A DNA stretch of 47,882 bases, taken from contig JAKSQV010000009.1 in NCBI GenBank assembly GCA_024403935.1, positions 1 through 47,882 on the forward strand, in the 5' to 3' direction. This document shows, piece by piece, positions 16,798 to 26,639 of the stretch. The first letter of the stretch is position 1. Each line of letters opens with the position of its first letter. The notes under the pieces are model-generated. The model was given only the letters and a program-made list of their open reading frames with translations, did no database searches and was not told the DNA's origin. A program made the translations under genes and the position numbers. This DNA is from Ruminococcus sp. (lineage in GTDB: Bacteria > Bacillota > Clostridia > Oscillospirales > Ruminococcaceae).

Positions 16798-19411
16798 TGT
16801 CGTCGGGGTCAGCCTCGATTATTACCTCGTTCTTCTCCTCCTCGGCAGCCTCAGCCTCAGCAAGCTTTGCCTGTTCCTCTGTGAGCTGCTCGACCTTTTC
16901 GGTCTCAGCGGAGTCGTCATGCTCGGCACGGGTGAATGCAACGACATTTGCGCCCTCGCTCAGCTTCATCACGCGTACGCCCTTTGCTATACGTCCCATT
17001 ATGCGGACATCGCTTGCAAGGATACGGATAATGATGCCGTCGCTTGAAACGAGGATTATATCGTCCTCCTCGTCAACTATCTTGATATTGCAGACATGGC
17101 CGCGTATCTCATCGACCTTGTAATTTGTCAGACCGTAGCCGCCTCTGTTCTGTATGCGGTAGCTTTCAAGGCTTGTGCGCTTGCCGTAGCCGTTTTCGGT
17201 GACGGTCAGGAGCGCAGCTCCCTCACGGACTCTCGCCATGCCGACAACGAAATCGCCTTCACGGAGCTTTATTGCCCTTACTCCATGAGCTGAACGTGAT
17301 AATGCTCTTATCTTATCCTCTTCGAGACGGATAGTCATTCCGTTATGAGTTGCAACGAATACCTGTGCATTGCCCTCTGTCATGCGGACACCTGCGATCT
17401 CGTCGCCTTCATCAAGACCGATGGCAATAAGTCCGTTCTTGCGGACATTCTTGTAGAATGAAAGATTTGTACGCTTTATCTTGCCGTTCTTTGTCACCAT
17501 GACAATGTACTTCTCGTCGCTGAAATCAGTCGTCTTTATCATAGCCGCTATTTTCTCATTTTCGGTAAGCGGCAACAGATTTATCAGATTGAATCCGCGT
17601 GATGCCTTTGAGCCGTCAGGCACTTCATAGCACTTGAGCTTGTACATTATGCCCTTGTTTGAAATGAAGAGAATATTGTCGTGAGTTCCGCAGATGAACA
17701 TTGTATCCACGAAATCCTCCTCACGCTGCTTCATTCCTGTGATACCTCTGCCTCCGCGGCGCTGTGTCTTGTACTCGGTAACGGGCATACGCTTGATATA
17801 GCCGTTGTTGGTGAGCGTTACAACACAGTCCTCCTCGGGGATAAGGTCTTCGATATCTACCTCTCCCGATACTGATTCTATGTCAGTGCGGCGGTCATCG
17901 CTGAACTTCTTGCGGATGGTATTGAGGTCTTCCATGATTATCTGATATACGCGGTTTACGTCAGCAAGAATATTCTCATATTCGGATATCTTGGTGAGCA
18001 GACCGTACAGTTCGTCAGTGATCTTCTGTCTTTCAAGACCTGTAAGAGCACCGAGTCTCATCTGGACGATAGCCTCAGCCTGTTCCTCAGAAAGACCTGT
18101 CTGGTTCTCAATGTGCAGACCTGTAAAGTCATACTGTGCCCTGTCGAGCAGGGATGACATATCCACATCCTTGAAACGTTCTATCATACGTTCCTTTGCT
18201 TCGGGGATATTGCTGCTGCTGCGGATTATGTCGATAACTTCGTCTATATAGTCAGCCGCAAGCACGAAGCCCTGAAGGATATGAGCGCGTTCAAGAGCCT
18301 TGCGGAGATCGAAGCGTGTTCTGCGCTGGATGACATCTACCTGGAAGTCGAGATAATGCTGGAGCATCTGCTTCAGCGTGAGTATTTTCGGCTCGCCGTT
18401 TACGAGTGCAAGCATGATGATGCCGACTGTATCCTGAAGCTTTGTCAGTGCAAAGAGCTTATTGAGCACGATATTCGGTATTGCATCCTTCTTGAGCTCG
18501 ATAACGATACGCATACCGTCCTTGTCGGATTCATCGCGCAGATCGTAGATGCCTTCAATACGCTTGTCCTTGCAGAGCTGATTGATATTCTTGATTATCA
18601 GCGTCTTGTTTACCATATACGGTATCTCATCGACAATGATGCAGTTTCTGCTGCCTATCTCCTCAAAGTGGGTGCGGCTGCGGAGGATTATCTTTCCTCT
18701 GCCCGTTCCGTATGCGGCACGGATACCCGCCTTGCCCATGATGATACCGCCTGTCGGGAAATCAGGTCCCTTGATATTCTCCATGAGCTGATCCATTGAG
18801 CAGTCGGGATCGTCGATAAGAAGCTGGAGAGCGTCTATGACCTCGCCGAGATTGTGCGGAGGTATATTCGTTGCCATGCCGACAGCTATACCCGTCGAGC
18901 CGTTTACGAGCAGATTCGGGAAGCGTGAAGGAAGTACAACAGGCTCTTTCAGACGGTCATCATAGTTCGGAGCGAAATCAACGGTCTCCTTGTTGATGTC
19001 CGTGAGCATATCGAGAGTCATCTTCGCCATCTTTGCCTCGGTATAACGATATGCGGCAGCCTTGTCGCCGTCGATCGAACCGAAGTTGCCGTGACCGTCA
19101 ACGAGCGGATATCTCATCGAGAAGCTCTGCGCGAGACGTACAAGCGCATCATATACGGCAGCATCACCGTGCGGATGGTATCGTCCGAGAACTGCACCGA
19201 CAGTATCGGCACACTTTCGGTAAGCCTTATCCGGAGTAAGTCCGTTTTCGTGGAGCGTATAGAGTATACGTCTGTGAACGGGTTTCAGACCGTCCCTTAC
19301 GTCAGGCAGGGCTCTTGATACGATTACCGACATTGCGTACTGGAGCATGGAGCTTTCCATCTCGTTGACTATCTCGGAATGTATTACCTTTGAATTGTCA
19401 TTGTAAAGCAA
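16778..19411 (-). CDS. gyrA: DNA gyrase subunit A
   Basis: 877 residues. The winged-helix/tower region carries the catalytic tyrosine in AAAYRYTEAK (Tyr123), and six beta-pinwheel repeats follow, with the GyrA box QRRGGRG needed for DNA wrapping. In the quinolone pocket (HPHGDAAVYD, 79-88) the position equivalent to E. coli Ser83 is Ala84, while the Asp87 equivalent (Asp88) is kept. The C-terminal tail is strongly acidic. The enzyme introduces negative supercoils with GyrB. The gene follows a YcxB-like gene by 30 bases and has an AGGAGGTCA ribosome site. Confidence 0.98.
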   Translation of the reverse strand: MLYNDNSKVIHSEIVNEMESSMLQYAMSVIVSRALPDVRDGLKPVHRRILYTLHENGLTPDKAYRKCADTVGAVLGRYHPHGDAAVYDALVRLAQSFSMRYPLVDGHGNFGSIDGDKAAAYRYTEAKMAKMTLDMLTDINKETVDFAPNYDDRLKEPVVLPSRFPNLLVNGSTGIAVGMATNIPPHNLGEVIDALQLLIDDPDCSMDQLMENIKGPDFPTGGIIMGKAGIRAAYGTGRGKIILRSRTHFEEIGSRNCIIVDEIPYMVNKTLIIKNINQLCKDKRIEGIYDLRDESDKDGMRIVIELKKDAIPNIVLNKLFALTKLQDTVGIIMLALVNGEPKILTLKQMLQHYLDFQVDVIQRRTRFDLRKALERAHILQGFVLAADYIDEVIDIIRSSSNIPEAKERMIERFKDVDMSSLLDRAQYDFTGLHIENQTGLSEEQAEAIVQMRLGALTGLERQKITDELYGLLTKISEYENILADVNRVYQIIMEDLNTIRKKFSDDRRTDIESVSGEVDIEDLIPEEDCVVTLTNNGYIKRMPVTEYKTQRRGGRGITGMKQREEDFVDTMFICGTHDNILFISNKGIMYKLKCYEVPDGSKASRGFNLINLLPLTENEKIAAMIKTTDFSDEKYIVMVTKNGKIKRTNLSFYKNVRKNGLIAIGLDEGDEIAGVRMTEGNAQVFVATHNGMTIRLEEDKIRALSRSAHGVRAIKLREGDFVVGMARVREGAALLTVTENGYGKRTSLESYRIQNRGGYGLTNYKVDEIRGHVCNIKIVDEEDDIILVSSDGIIIRILASDVRIMGRIAKGVRVMKLSEGANVVAFTRAEHDDSAETEKVEQLTEEQAKLAEAEAAEEEKNEVIIEADPDDNDDENE

Positions 19412-19441
19412 TTTATTGACCTCCTGTATATGTTGGCAGCC

Positions 19442-20005
19442 TTATTTTACAGGTGCGGATTTTCTTATTATGTCACATTCGGATCCGGTAAAGCTTTCCT
19501 TCGGAATGATGTAGAATACCTGCTTGCCGTAAAGAAGCAGGAAGAATCCGCTGTATTCAAGCAGCTTCATCTGATCGTCCCTTGGGATGCGGGTAGGCTC
19601 CGGAGCCTCCTCCTGCTCATTATCCTCATCCTCGTTTTCTTCGTTGTCCTCTATGCCCTCAGGAGCGGAAACAGTTGAAATATCAATGCATTTCTCGGCT
19701 ATGCCTATCCGATAGACGGGAGAACCCATTTCCTGTACCGTCTCAACAAGAGAACGCCTTATCCTGCGCGGATTGTACCACTCCCTGAACGCAAGCGCAA
19801 GACAGATAACGATCAGGATATATGCAAGGTAGTTGCTTGTATCATTGAATGCGGCATGGATGAAATCTGCCGCAAGAATGAGAAATATCGCCATGAAAAT
19901 GTAGCTTTTCGGATATACGTATTTCTTCTGATACGCACGGTAAGCCTCTCTGAATGTATCGGCAGAAATGCTGTACTCCTTTTCGAGTATATATTTTTCT
20001 TCCAT
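19442..20005 (-). CDS. YcxB-like membrane protein between gyrB and gyrA
   Basis: 187 residues. N-terminal cytosolic segment, two adjacent membrane helices (about 34-50 and 58-75), an acidic low-complexity stretch (Glu/Asp/Asn-rich, about 120-134) and a C-terminal segment LLEYSGFFLLLYGKQVFYIIPKESF, which is the hallmark of the YcxB-like C-terminal domain. Function unknown. It separates gyrB and gyrA, which are usually adjacent in Firmicutes, and lies 26 and 30 bases from them, so it is probably in the same transcript. Confidence 0.78.
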   Translation of the reverse strand: MEEKYILEKEYSISADTFREAYRAYQKKYVYPKSYIFMAIFLILAADFIHAAFNDTSNYLAYILIVICLALAFREWYNPRRIRRSLVETVQEMGSPVYRIGIAEKCIDISTVSAPEGIEDNEENEDEDNEQEEAPEPTRIPRDDQMKLLEYSGFFLLLYGKQVFYIIPKESFTGSECDIIRKSAPVK

Positions 20006-20031
20006 TTTGTTCTGTATCTCCGGTTCTTTTT

Positions 20032-21999
20032 TCAGATGTCGAGATTCTGGGCAAATTTCGCGTTTTTCTCAATAAAGAGACGGCGCGGCTCTACCTTGTC
20101 GCCCATGAGTATCGAGAACGTCTCGTCTGCTCTGAGAGCGTCCTCCATTTCTATCTTGACGATAGTGCGTCTTTCGGGATCCATGGTAGTCTCCCAGAGC
20201 TGTTCGGGGTCCATCTCACCAAGACCTTTGTAACGCTGTGTCTCGACCTTGTATTTTCCGCCGTCTGAAAGCTCAGCGATGTATTTGTCACGCTCCTCGT
20301 CCGAGAATGCATAGTATACCTTCTTGTTTCTCTCAACGCGGTACAGCGGAGGCTGAGCGAGATATACGTTTCCGTTTGTGATGAGCGGACGCATATAGCG
20401 GAAGAAGAATGTCAGAAGAAGTGTTCTGATATGCATACCGTCCACATCGGCATCGGCCATAATGATGACTTTGCCGTAGCGGAGCTTTTCAATATCGAAA
20501 TCCTCGCCTATGCCGGTTCCGAGAGCCGTAACAACAGGCTCAAGCTTGTCGTTGCCGTAGATACGGTCAATACGCGCTTTTTCAACGTTGAGCATCTTTC
20601 CCCAGAGAGAAAGTATCGCCTGATATTTTCGGTCACGTCCCTGCTTTGCTGAACCGCCCGCAGAATCTCCCTCGACGATATATATCTCAGTGTAGCGTGC
20701 ATCACGCTCAGAGCAGTCTGCAAGCTTTTCAGGCATTGATGAACTGCCGAACTCGTTCTTCTTGCGTTCTGCTTCACGCGCACGCTTTGCTGCTTCTCTT
20801 GCTCTGTACGCAGACAGGCACTTTTCAAATATCACATTTGCAATATCGGGGTTCTCCTCAAGGAAGTTCATCAGCTTCTCTGTGACGAGCTTTTCAACAA
20901 ACGGCTTTACCTCGGGATTTCCGAGACGTCCCTTTGTCTGACCTTCAAACTCACATTCCGTCAGCTTAACTGACACGATAGCAGTCAGTCCTTCGAGAAC
21001 GTCCTCTTTCTTCAGGCTCTCTATCTCCTTTTTCGGAGACTCCTTGCCCTTCTTTGAGTTCTCCTTGACCTTGAACTTGCCGAATTTCTTGCCGTACTCG
21101 TTTATTACCTTGACAAGGGCGTTCTTGAAGCCTGTTTCATGCGAGCCTCCGTCTTTGGTATGGATATTGTTTGCAAATGAGAGCACTACCTCATTGTAGC
21201 TGTCGTTGTACTGCATAGCGATCTCCGCGAAGGAATCACCCTGCATACCCGAGACATATATGACCTCGCTTCCAAGCGATTCGTAGCCGCGTGTTGCGTG
21301 GATATGCTCTACGAACTGACGGATTCCGCCCTCATAGTGCAGAGTTTCGCCCTGTATGTTTTCCTCGTCGCGCTTATCGGAGAAGACTATCTTTATGCCT
21401 GCATTGAGAAATGCCTGCTCACGGAGCCTTTTCAGCAGTATCTCGTACTCATAGACAGTTGTCTCAAAGACCTCGCTGTCAGCCTTGAACATTACCGAAG
21501 TACCTGTTTCATTGGTATCTCCGATTATCTTAAGTTCCTCGTCATACTTTCCGCGCATGAACTTCTGGAAGTATACGTGCTGACCGTCCTTTACGGTAAG
21601 CTCAAGCCACTCTGAAAGTGCATTTACAACGGACGCGCCGACACCGTGCAGACCTCCCGACACCTTGTAGCCGCCGCCGCCGAATTTTCCGCCTGCATGG
21701 AGAATGGTATATACGACAGTTGCCGCGGAGATACCCTCCTTCGGGTGTATACCTACCGGTATACCGCGTCCGTTATCTGAAACGCGGATAATATCGCCCG
21801 GAAGTATCTCGACCGTTATTTCGGTACAGTAGCCTGCAAGAGCCTCGTCGATAGAGTTATCAACAATTTCATAGACAAGGTGGTGAAGACCGCTCGGACC
21901 TGTTGATCCGATGTACATACCCGGTCTTTTGCGGACAGCTTCAAGACCTTCCAGTATTTGTATATCATTCTCGTCGTAGTTGTTATTCTGCTGACTCAT
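20032..21999 (-). CDS. gyrB: DNA gyrase subunit B
   Basis: 655 residues. GHKL ATPase domain with [22 protein letters not shown], and [19 protein letters not shown] lid; transducer; TOPRIM domain with [16 protein letters not shown] and [16 protein letters not shown]-terminal GyrA-binding tail with [10 protein letters not shown] Lys/Glu-rich insert (about residues 308-331) lies in the transducer before the LTAIVSVKL strand. In the TOPRIM segment the usual PLRGKILNVEKA reads [12 protein letters not shown]. It lies downstream of remB and recF on the same strand, the order seen in Bacillus. Confidence 0.98.
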   Translation of the reverse strand: MSQQNNNYDENDIQILEGLEAVRKRPGMYIGSTGPSGLHHLVYEIVDNSIDEALAGYCTEITVEILPGDIIRVSDNGRGIPVGIHPKEGISAATVVYTILHAGGKFGGGGYKVSGGLHGVGASVVNALSEWLELTVKDGQHVYFQKFMRGKYDEELKIIGDTNETGTSVMFKADSEVFETTVYEYEILLKRLREQAFLNAGIKIVFSDKRDEENIQGETLHYEGGIRQFVEHIHATRGYESLGSEVIYVSGMQGDSFAEIAMQYNDSYNEVVLSFANNIHTKDGGSHETGFKNALVKVINEYGKKFGKFKVKENSKKGKESPKKEIESLKKEDVLEGLTAIVSVKLTECEFEGQTKGRLGNPEVKPFVEKLVTEKLMNFLEENPDIANVIFEKCLSAYRAREAAKRAREAERKKNEFGSSSMPEKLADCSERDARYTEIYIVEGDSAGGSAKQGRDRKYQAILSLWGKMLNVEKARIDRIYGNDKLEPVVTALGTGIGEDFDIEKLRYGKVIIMADADVDGMHIRTLLLTFFFRYMRPLITNGNVYLAQPPLYRVERNKKVYYAFSDEERDKYIAELSDGGKYKVETQRYKGLGEMDPEQLWETTMDPERRTIVKIEMEDALRADETFSILMGDKVEPRRLFIEKNAKFAQNLDI

Positions 22000-22076
22000 G
22001 TTTTACCTCCATGAATTATGGTTATTTATGTCTTATCCCGATCAACAAGGGAATTATCGTTATTTTGCAGTTTGCT

Positions 22077-22349
22077 TCACAGACCGCCGCCATCTGCAAG
22101 CCGTTTTTTCAGCGTGCTTGCGGCAAGCTGCGATACATATACTCTGTTCCTGCCGTTTTTCGCGGTAATGATAAAGCTTTTCGGCAGCTCGTATGTCGCA
22201 TAAAAGACTTCTCTGTTTTTCTCGGCATTTTTCAACAGCCTGTTCGTGAAACCTGATACTGTCGTGTTATCCATATCAAAAATGCCTATGATGTCGCGCA
22301 CGTCCACAGAGTAGTTATTACCGATGTGAAGATATATCGTCTTTTTCAT
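22077..22349 (-). CDS. remB: RemB/YaaB-type extracellular matrix regulator (DUF370)
   Basis: 90 residues. Starts at ATG 22349 after GGAGGAAGG, inside the end of recF. The sequence pattern [20 protein letters not shown], then PKSFIITAKNGRNRVYVSQLAASTLKKR, matches DUF370 and the yaaB gene that lies between recF and gyrB in Bacillus subtilis. RemA/RemB in Bacillus promote biofilm matrix gene expression by DNA binding; the role in this organism is not known. The overlap with recF suggests coupled translation. Confidence 0.85.
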   Translation of the reverse strand: MKKTIYLHIGNNYSVDVRDIIGIFDMDNTTVSGFTNRLLKNAEKNREVFYATYELPKSFIITAKNGRNRVYVSQLAASTLKKRLADGGGL

Positions 22350-23463
22350 CAATCAGCCTTCCTCCGCTGATACGCATTATCTTTCCCTTTATTTCCGGAA
22401 GCAGAGCTCCCTCATTAGGAGTTGTGAGAAATACCTGCATATCCTTTATCATATCGAAGATGAAGCGTTGCCGACGCTCGTCAAGCTCTCCCATAACGTC
22501 ATCAAGGAATATGACAGGAGACTCTTTTGAACGCTTCATGAATATTTCAGCCTGTGCAAGCTTCATTACAAGAGCCGCACTTTTTATCTGTCCCTGTGAG
22601 CCGTAATCGCGGGCACTTACGCCGTTTATCCTGATAGCTATCTCGTCACGGTTCACGCCCGAATGTGTCGAGCCTGTGCGTATATCGTATTCTTCGGTCT
22701 CGCGGAGCTTGCGGTAATACTGCTCAACAGCCTCCTCACCGCACGGCTTTTCCATATCCTCGGGACGGTAGACATTTGACCTGTATTCAAGCTCAAGCTC
22801 TTCCTCACCGCCGGATATTTTCCTGTACAGCTCGCCGCAGACAGCATTTATCCTTGAAACATACTCATTACGCATATAGGATATGACAGCTCCTTCAAGA
22901 GCAGCCTGTCTGTCCCATATATCGAGTATACCGCGGTCGGTAGTACCCTGCATTATACCCTTCAGCAGAGCGTTGCGCTGGTTCATGACGGCATTGTGCT
23001 TGTTGAGATGAACAACTGACACAGGATTGAGCTGTGAAGCCGCCATATCAATGAAGCTGCGTCTTTTTTCAGGTGAGCCTTTTATTATGTCAACATCATC
23101 GGGAATGAAGGCTATGCACTTGAAAACATCGAACAGTGCCCTTGCGCCCTTCTGTTTCACACCATTGAGCGTGATCTGTTTGGGACTTGCCTGACTTTTA
23201 GTCATTTCAAATTCTATTTTCTGTTCTCTGACACTGTCGCGTATTCTGAGCTTTGCAGACATCCTGCTGCCGTTAAGGCAGATATAGTCCTTTTCCTTTG
23301 AGCCGCGGAAGCTCCTGCATCCCGACAATATCCACATTGCCTCAAGCAGATTCGTCTTGCCCTGTGCATTCGGGCCAACAATGATATTATACTTTGGATC
23401 AGGCTCAAAGAAGATGCCTGAAAGGTTTTTAAAACCGTCTATCTCGGCACAGGTGATTATCAA
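22318..23463 (-). CDS. recF: DNA replication and repair protein RecF
   Basis: 381 residues, SMC-like ATPase that loads RecA at gaps. Walker [15 protein letters not shown] (30-43), the [23 protein letters not shown] segment, the signature region [21 protein letters not shown] and Walker [17 protein letters not shown] are present in the normal order. It begins with an ATGA overlap on yaaA and its end overlaps remB, so the run yaaA-recF-remB is tightly coupled. Confidence 0.97.
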   Translation of the reverse strand: MIITCAEIDGFKNLSGIFFEPDPKYNIIVGPNAQGKTNLLEAMWILSGCRSFRGSKEKDYICLNGSRMSAKLRIRDSVREQKIEFEMTKSQASPKQITLNGVKQKGARALFDVFKCIAFIPDDVDIIKGSPEKRRSFIDMAASQLNPVSVVHLNKHNAVMNQRNALLKGIMQGTTDRGILDIWDRQAALEGAVISYMRNEYVSRINAVCGELYRKISGGEEELELEYRSNVYRPEDMEKPCGEEAVEQYYRKLRETEEYDIRTGSTHSGVNRDEIAIRINGVSARDYGSQGQIKSAALVMKLAQAEIFMKRSKESPVIFLDDVMGELDERRQRFIFDMIKDMQVFLTTPNEGALLPEIKGKIMRISGGRLIDEKDDISSHR

Positions 23464-23672
23464 ACTACCTTTACCTCTCCGCCGTCCTCAAGCTTTACAA
23501 CGTCGCCGCTTCTGATCTTTTTGCCCCTCATGGTGCATACCTCGCCGTTGACGAGAACTCTGCCTTCCTGAATGAGCATCTTTGCCTCTCCGCCAGAGCC
23601 GACGAGCGAAGCAAATTTGAGCAGTGCATCAAGCTTGATGAATTCGGTATTTATCTTTATTTCTTCTGTCAT
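23460..23672 (-). CDS. yaaA: S4-domain RNA-binding protein YaaA/RlbA type
   Basis: 70 residues, a single S4 domain: [53 protein letters not shown]. It lies between dnaN and recF exactly as yaaA does in Bacillus and many clostridia. An RNA or ribosome-binding role is likely from the domain; the target is not known. It overlaps recF by 4 bases and lies 16 bases after dnaN. Confidence 0.92.
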   Translation of the reverse strand: MTEEIKINTEFIKLDALLKFASLVGSGGEAKMLIQEGRVLVNGEVCTMRGKKIRSGDVVKLEDGGEVKVV

Positions 23673-23688
23673 GGTATCGTCCTTCTTA

Positions 23689-24789
23689 TCAGCTGCGGAG
23701 CTGTATCGGCATTATGAGGAAGATATAGCTTTCGCCCTCAAGCGGAAGTATCTCTATTACCTTCATTGCACCGTTGAAGCGTATTCTTATCTTGTCGCCC
23801 TCTGCAGCGCGGAGAGCCTCAAGGATGAGCTTGTTGTTGAAGCCGATAGTCACAGGCTCACCTGATATATCGCCTGAGATAGCATCATTTACTCTGCCTA
23901 TGCTTGTACGGCAGCTGATTTTTATAACGCCGTTATCGACCTCGCAGCGTATTGGTGACTTGTTCTTGTCATCTATGATGAGTGAGCAGCGTTCAAGACT
24001 TGTGATAAAATCCTTTTTGCTTACTATCACTTCTGTCTTATAGCTTGCAGGTATGCTGAGCTTGTAATTATGGAATGCACCCTCAAGCAGACGTGAAATG
24101 ACGAAAACATTGTTTATCTCGAAAATTATGTGACGCTCATTCACACAGATATTGCAGTTCTTGTCATCGTCCCTGATAAGTGTGGAGACTTCCTGAAGAG
24201 CCTTCTTCGGAACAACGAAGTGATAATCCTCGCTGCTTTCGGTAAGCTCGCATCTGATAGCAAGACGGAAGCCGTCTATTGCCACAAGATTGAACTTTCC
24301 GCCTTCGATGTCGAACAGCTCACCTGTAAGGATAGGCTTGCTCTCATTTGTTGAAGCAGCGTAGCTTGTCATATTTATCATAGAGCGGAGGGTTGTGGCA
24401 TTTACAGTAAAGCCTCTCTGATTGTCAAGGACAGGAAGATCGGGATACTCGTCAGCAGCAATGCCTGAGAAGCTGCACTCAGCAGCAGCCGAGGATATGC
24501 TGATGATATTGTTGTCGTCTTTCTCAACAGTGACCTCGTCACCTGGCATTTTTCTTATGAACTCGCTGAACAGTCTTGCATTGACTACAAATTCAGAGCT
24601 GTCAGCAGTATTTGCAGTAATAGTGGTCCTGATTCCCATTTCAAGGTTATAGCCTGTAAGCTCGACCGTATTGGGTGAGACCTTGACCTTTATGCCCTCA
24701 AGAGCCTGTATGGTGGATTTCTGAGGAACAGCCCGTGAAACGTTGCTGATAGCTTCACTGAGCGAATTTCTGTCACATATAAATCTCAT
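23689..24789 (-). CDS. dnaN: DNA polymerase III beta sliding clamp
   Basis: 366 residues, three clamp domains. Start placed at ATG 24789 ([21 protein letters not shown], the usual clamp N-terminus) with GGAGG 11 bases upstream; an upstream in-frame ATG at 24834 would add 15 residues not found in the family. Conserved parts include [44 protein letters not shown] and the C-terminal [12 protein letters not shown] that closes the hydrophobic partner pocket. It lies downstream of dnaA on the same strand with a long DnaA-box-rich gap between. Confidence 0.97.
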   Translation of the reverse strand: MRFICDRNSLSEAISNVSRAVPQKSTIQALEGIKVKVSPNTVELTGYNLEMGIRTTITANTADSSEFVVNARLFSEFIRKMPGDEVTVEKDDNNIISISSAAAECSFSGIAADEYPDLPVLDNQRGFTVNATTLRSMINMTSYAASTNESKPILTGELFDIEGGKFNLVAIDGFRLAIRCELTESSEDYHFVVPKKALQEVSTLIRDDDKNCNICVNERHIIFEINNVFVISRLLEGAFHNYKLSIPASYKTEVIVSKKDFITSLERCSLIIDDKNKSPIRCEVDNGVIKISCRTSIGRVNDAISGDISGEPVTIGFNNKLILEALRAAEGDKIRIRFNGAMKVIEILPLEGESYIFLIMPIQLRS

Positions 24790-24895
24790 CTGAACAATTA
24801 CCTCCGTATTGTTTTGATCGGTATGAAATATCATATCCCTTACTGCTCAGACAGATAAATGAATAATATGATATGATATATTTCATAGTAGTATT

Positions 24896-24923
24896 AGTAT
24901 AGGGCGTGGAAAAGTTGGTACAA
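24896..24923 (-). promoter_or_regulatory. Probable dnaN promoter
   Basis: On the minus strand, TTGTAC (24923-24918), a 16-base spacer and TATACT (24901-24896). A TTTTCCACG sequence, one base off a DnaA-box variant, lies in the spacer (24913-24905), so DnaA could affect this promoter. Moderate match only. Confidence 0.5.
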
Positions 24924-25265
24924 GCCTTTCGCCTCAGAATACAGGCAAAAGCTCGTCCACATTGATGTATTGAAAAATTTCGGACAAACGTTGACAGATC
25001 TTTCAGTAAGAAATTTCAGGTTGAACAAGTTTAATCCGGTTGAGTTGAAGTTGAAGAAAAGTGAACAAATCTGTTGATATTACAGATAGTGATATAAAAA
25101 TCCTCTTAAACAAAAAGTTAACGGTTGAACTCTATCAGTTGATAAAGTTGAAAACAGGATTATTGTCGGATAAACTCGTCAGATGTCACTGTGAAGTTTT
25201 CAACACTGTGTTGAATAAGCGGTTGAAAACAGTATTTTCAACTTTTCCAAACAGTAAAATCACTG
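24924..25265. promoter_or_regulatory. dnaA-dnaN intergenic cluster of DnaA-box-like 9-mers (oriC part 1)
   Basis: A 476-base gap between dnaN and dnaA. Its dnaA-proximal part is packed with GTTGA-type words on both strands: TGTTGATAT 25072-25080, AGTTGATAA 25137-25145, AGTTGAAAA 25146-25154, TTTTCAACA 25197-25205, TGTTGAATA 25209-25217, GGTTGAAAA 25221-25229 and TTTTCAACT 25235-25243. TCGTCCACA (24953-24961) is close to the classic TTATCCACA. Two inverted pairs stand out: TTCAACAC/GTGTTGAA around 25207, and GTTGAAAA/TTTTCAAC at 25222-25242. No gene is seen. Confidence 0.7.
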
Positions 25266-26639
25266 TCAGGATTTGCTCTTGTCACGGATATCCTTTATGA
25301 TGTCATTTACGAGATCTCTGAGGTTCTGATCCTTCTGAATAGCCTCTGTTACGCTGTTTACAGAATATACGATAGTTGAGTGGTCACGTCCGCCAAACTC
25401 TGTACCTATCGAAGCAAGCGGCATCTGTGTGATCTCTCTCACTATGTAGATAGCGACCTTACGGGCAATAGATACCTGCTGTGAACGCTTGTTTGAGCGA
25501 AGGTCTTCAGGAGATACACCGTATGTCTGGGATACCTCGGAGATGATCTTTTCAACAGTTATCGGTATAGGCTGTTCATCTGTGAGCACATCGCGTATAA
25601 CGCTCTGAGCCATTGAGATCGTGATAGGGCTTCCTGCAAAGTGGTTGAGAGCCTTCAGGCGGATAACTGCGCCTTCGAGCTGACGTATGTTTGATTTCAG
25701 GCGGTTAGCCATGAACTCGGATACCTCTGTGGGCATCTTCATATCAAGAAGCTCGCTCTTGCGGTTGATGATAGCAAGCCTTGTCTCATAATCAGGAGCT
25801 GAAATATCAGCAATAAGACCGCCCTCAAAGCGTGTTCTGAGGCGTGATTCAAGGGTAATGAGCTCCTTTGGCGGCTTATCGGAGGTAATTACTATCTGCT
25901 TGCCCTCCTGATGGAGCTTGTAGAAGGTGTGGAAAAACTCCTCCTGCATTCTCTCCTTGCCGGCAAAGAACTGTATATCGTCTATGAGAAGAATATCGGC
26001 GTTGCGGTATTTCTCCTGAAAATCCGAAATAAGGTTGTTCTTTATTGCAGCGATAAGGTCGTTTCCGAAGGTCTCGCTGGTAACATAAACGATATTGAAA
26101 TCGGGATGATTATTTCTTACCTCATTTGCAATAGCTGTGATGAGGTGAGTCTTTCCCATTCCGGACGGGCCGTAGATGAAAAGCGGATTATAGCCTGATA
26201 TTTCTCTTTCGCCGCAGTTTTTAGCCACGGATTTACTGCAGGCAAGAGCAAAGCTGTTTGAAGGGCCTTCGATGAATGTATCGAAGGTATAGTCATAGCT
26301 TGCGAACTTGTAGGTCTTCTCAAGCTCGGCGTTCTTCTTTTCGAGTTCGTCATCTGTGGGGATATGACCGTTCTGGGAAGAATCGTATGACTCTACGTTG
26401 ATGATGATATCCACGTCAAGACCGAGTACGTTCAGAAAGGCATCCTTCAGGACAGTAGAATATTTGGTCATTGCGATATTCTTCTGGAAATCGGAATCAA
26501 CGCTGAAAACAGCATTTTTTCCGTCAAAATTCTGTGTCTTGAGAGGCTCTAACCAAGTTTTTATGGCTATTTCCGGTATTATCTCATTATCACGAATATA
26601 TTGCTTGATATTCTCGAAAACTTCCTCAAATGAGTTCAT
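25266..26639 (-). CDS. dnaA: Chromosomal replication initiator DnaA
   Basis: 457 residues, four-domain initiator. Domain I (1-80), a short linker, AAA+ domain with Walker A GPSGMGKT (157-164), Walker B ILLIDDIQF and the SRLRTRFEGG sensor region, then the helix-turn-helix domain IV with the GGRDHST signature (416-422), where Ser replaces the more common first Thr. In the basic helix the usual PRQ is ARK (SIARKVAIYI). It carries its own promoter (26751-26779) and a GGAGG site 6 bases from the ATG. Clusters of DnaA-box-like words lie on both sides. Confidence 0.98.
   Translation of the reverse strand: MNSFEEVFENIKQYIRDNEIIPEIAIKTWLEPLKTQNFDGKNAVFSVDSDFQKNIAMTKYSTVLKDAFLNVLGLDVDIIINVESYDSSQNGHIPTDDELEKKNAELEKTYKFASYDYTFDTFIEGPSNSFALACSKSVAKNCGEREISGYNPLFIYGPSGMGKTHLITAIANEVRNNHPDFNIVYVTSETFGNDLIAAIKNNLISDFQEKYRNADILLIDDIQFFAGKERMQEEFFHTFYKLHQEGKQIVITSDKPPKELITLESRLRTRFEGGLIADISAPDYETRLAIINRKSELLDMKMPTEVSEFMANRLKSNIRQLEGAVIRLKALNHFAGSPITISMAQSVIRDVLTDEQPIPITVEKIISEVSQTYGVSPEDLRSNKRSQQVSIARKVAIYIVREITQMPLASIGTEFGGRDHSTIVYSVNSVTEAIQKDQNLRDLVNDIIKDIRDKSKS

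Noticed and set aside
18281-18799. 172-codon plus-strand ORF inside gyrA
   Set aside because: Antisense shadow of a conserved gene; Leu/Tyr/Asp-rich translation typical of such shadows.
25061-25300. 79-codon plus-strand ORF in the dnaA-dnaN gap
   Set aside because: It consists of the repeated 9-mer cluster, has no ribosome site and runs into dnaA on the other strand.
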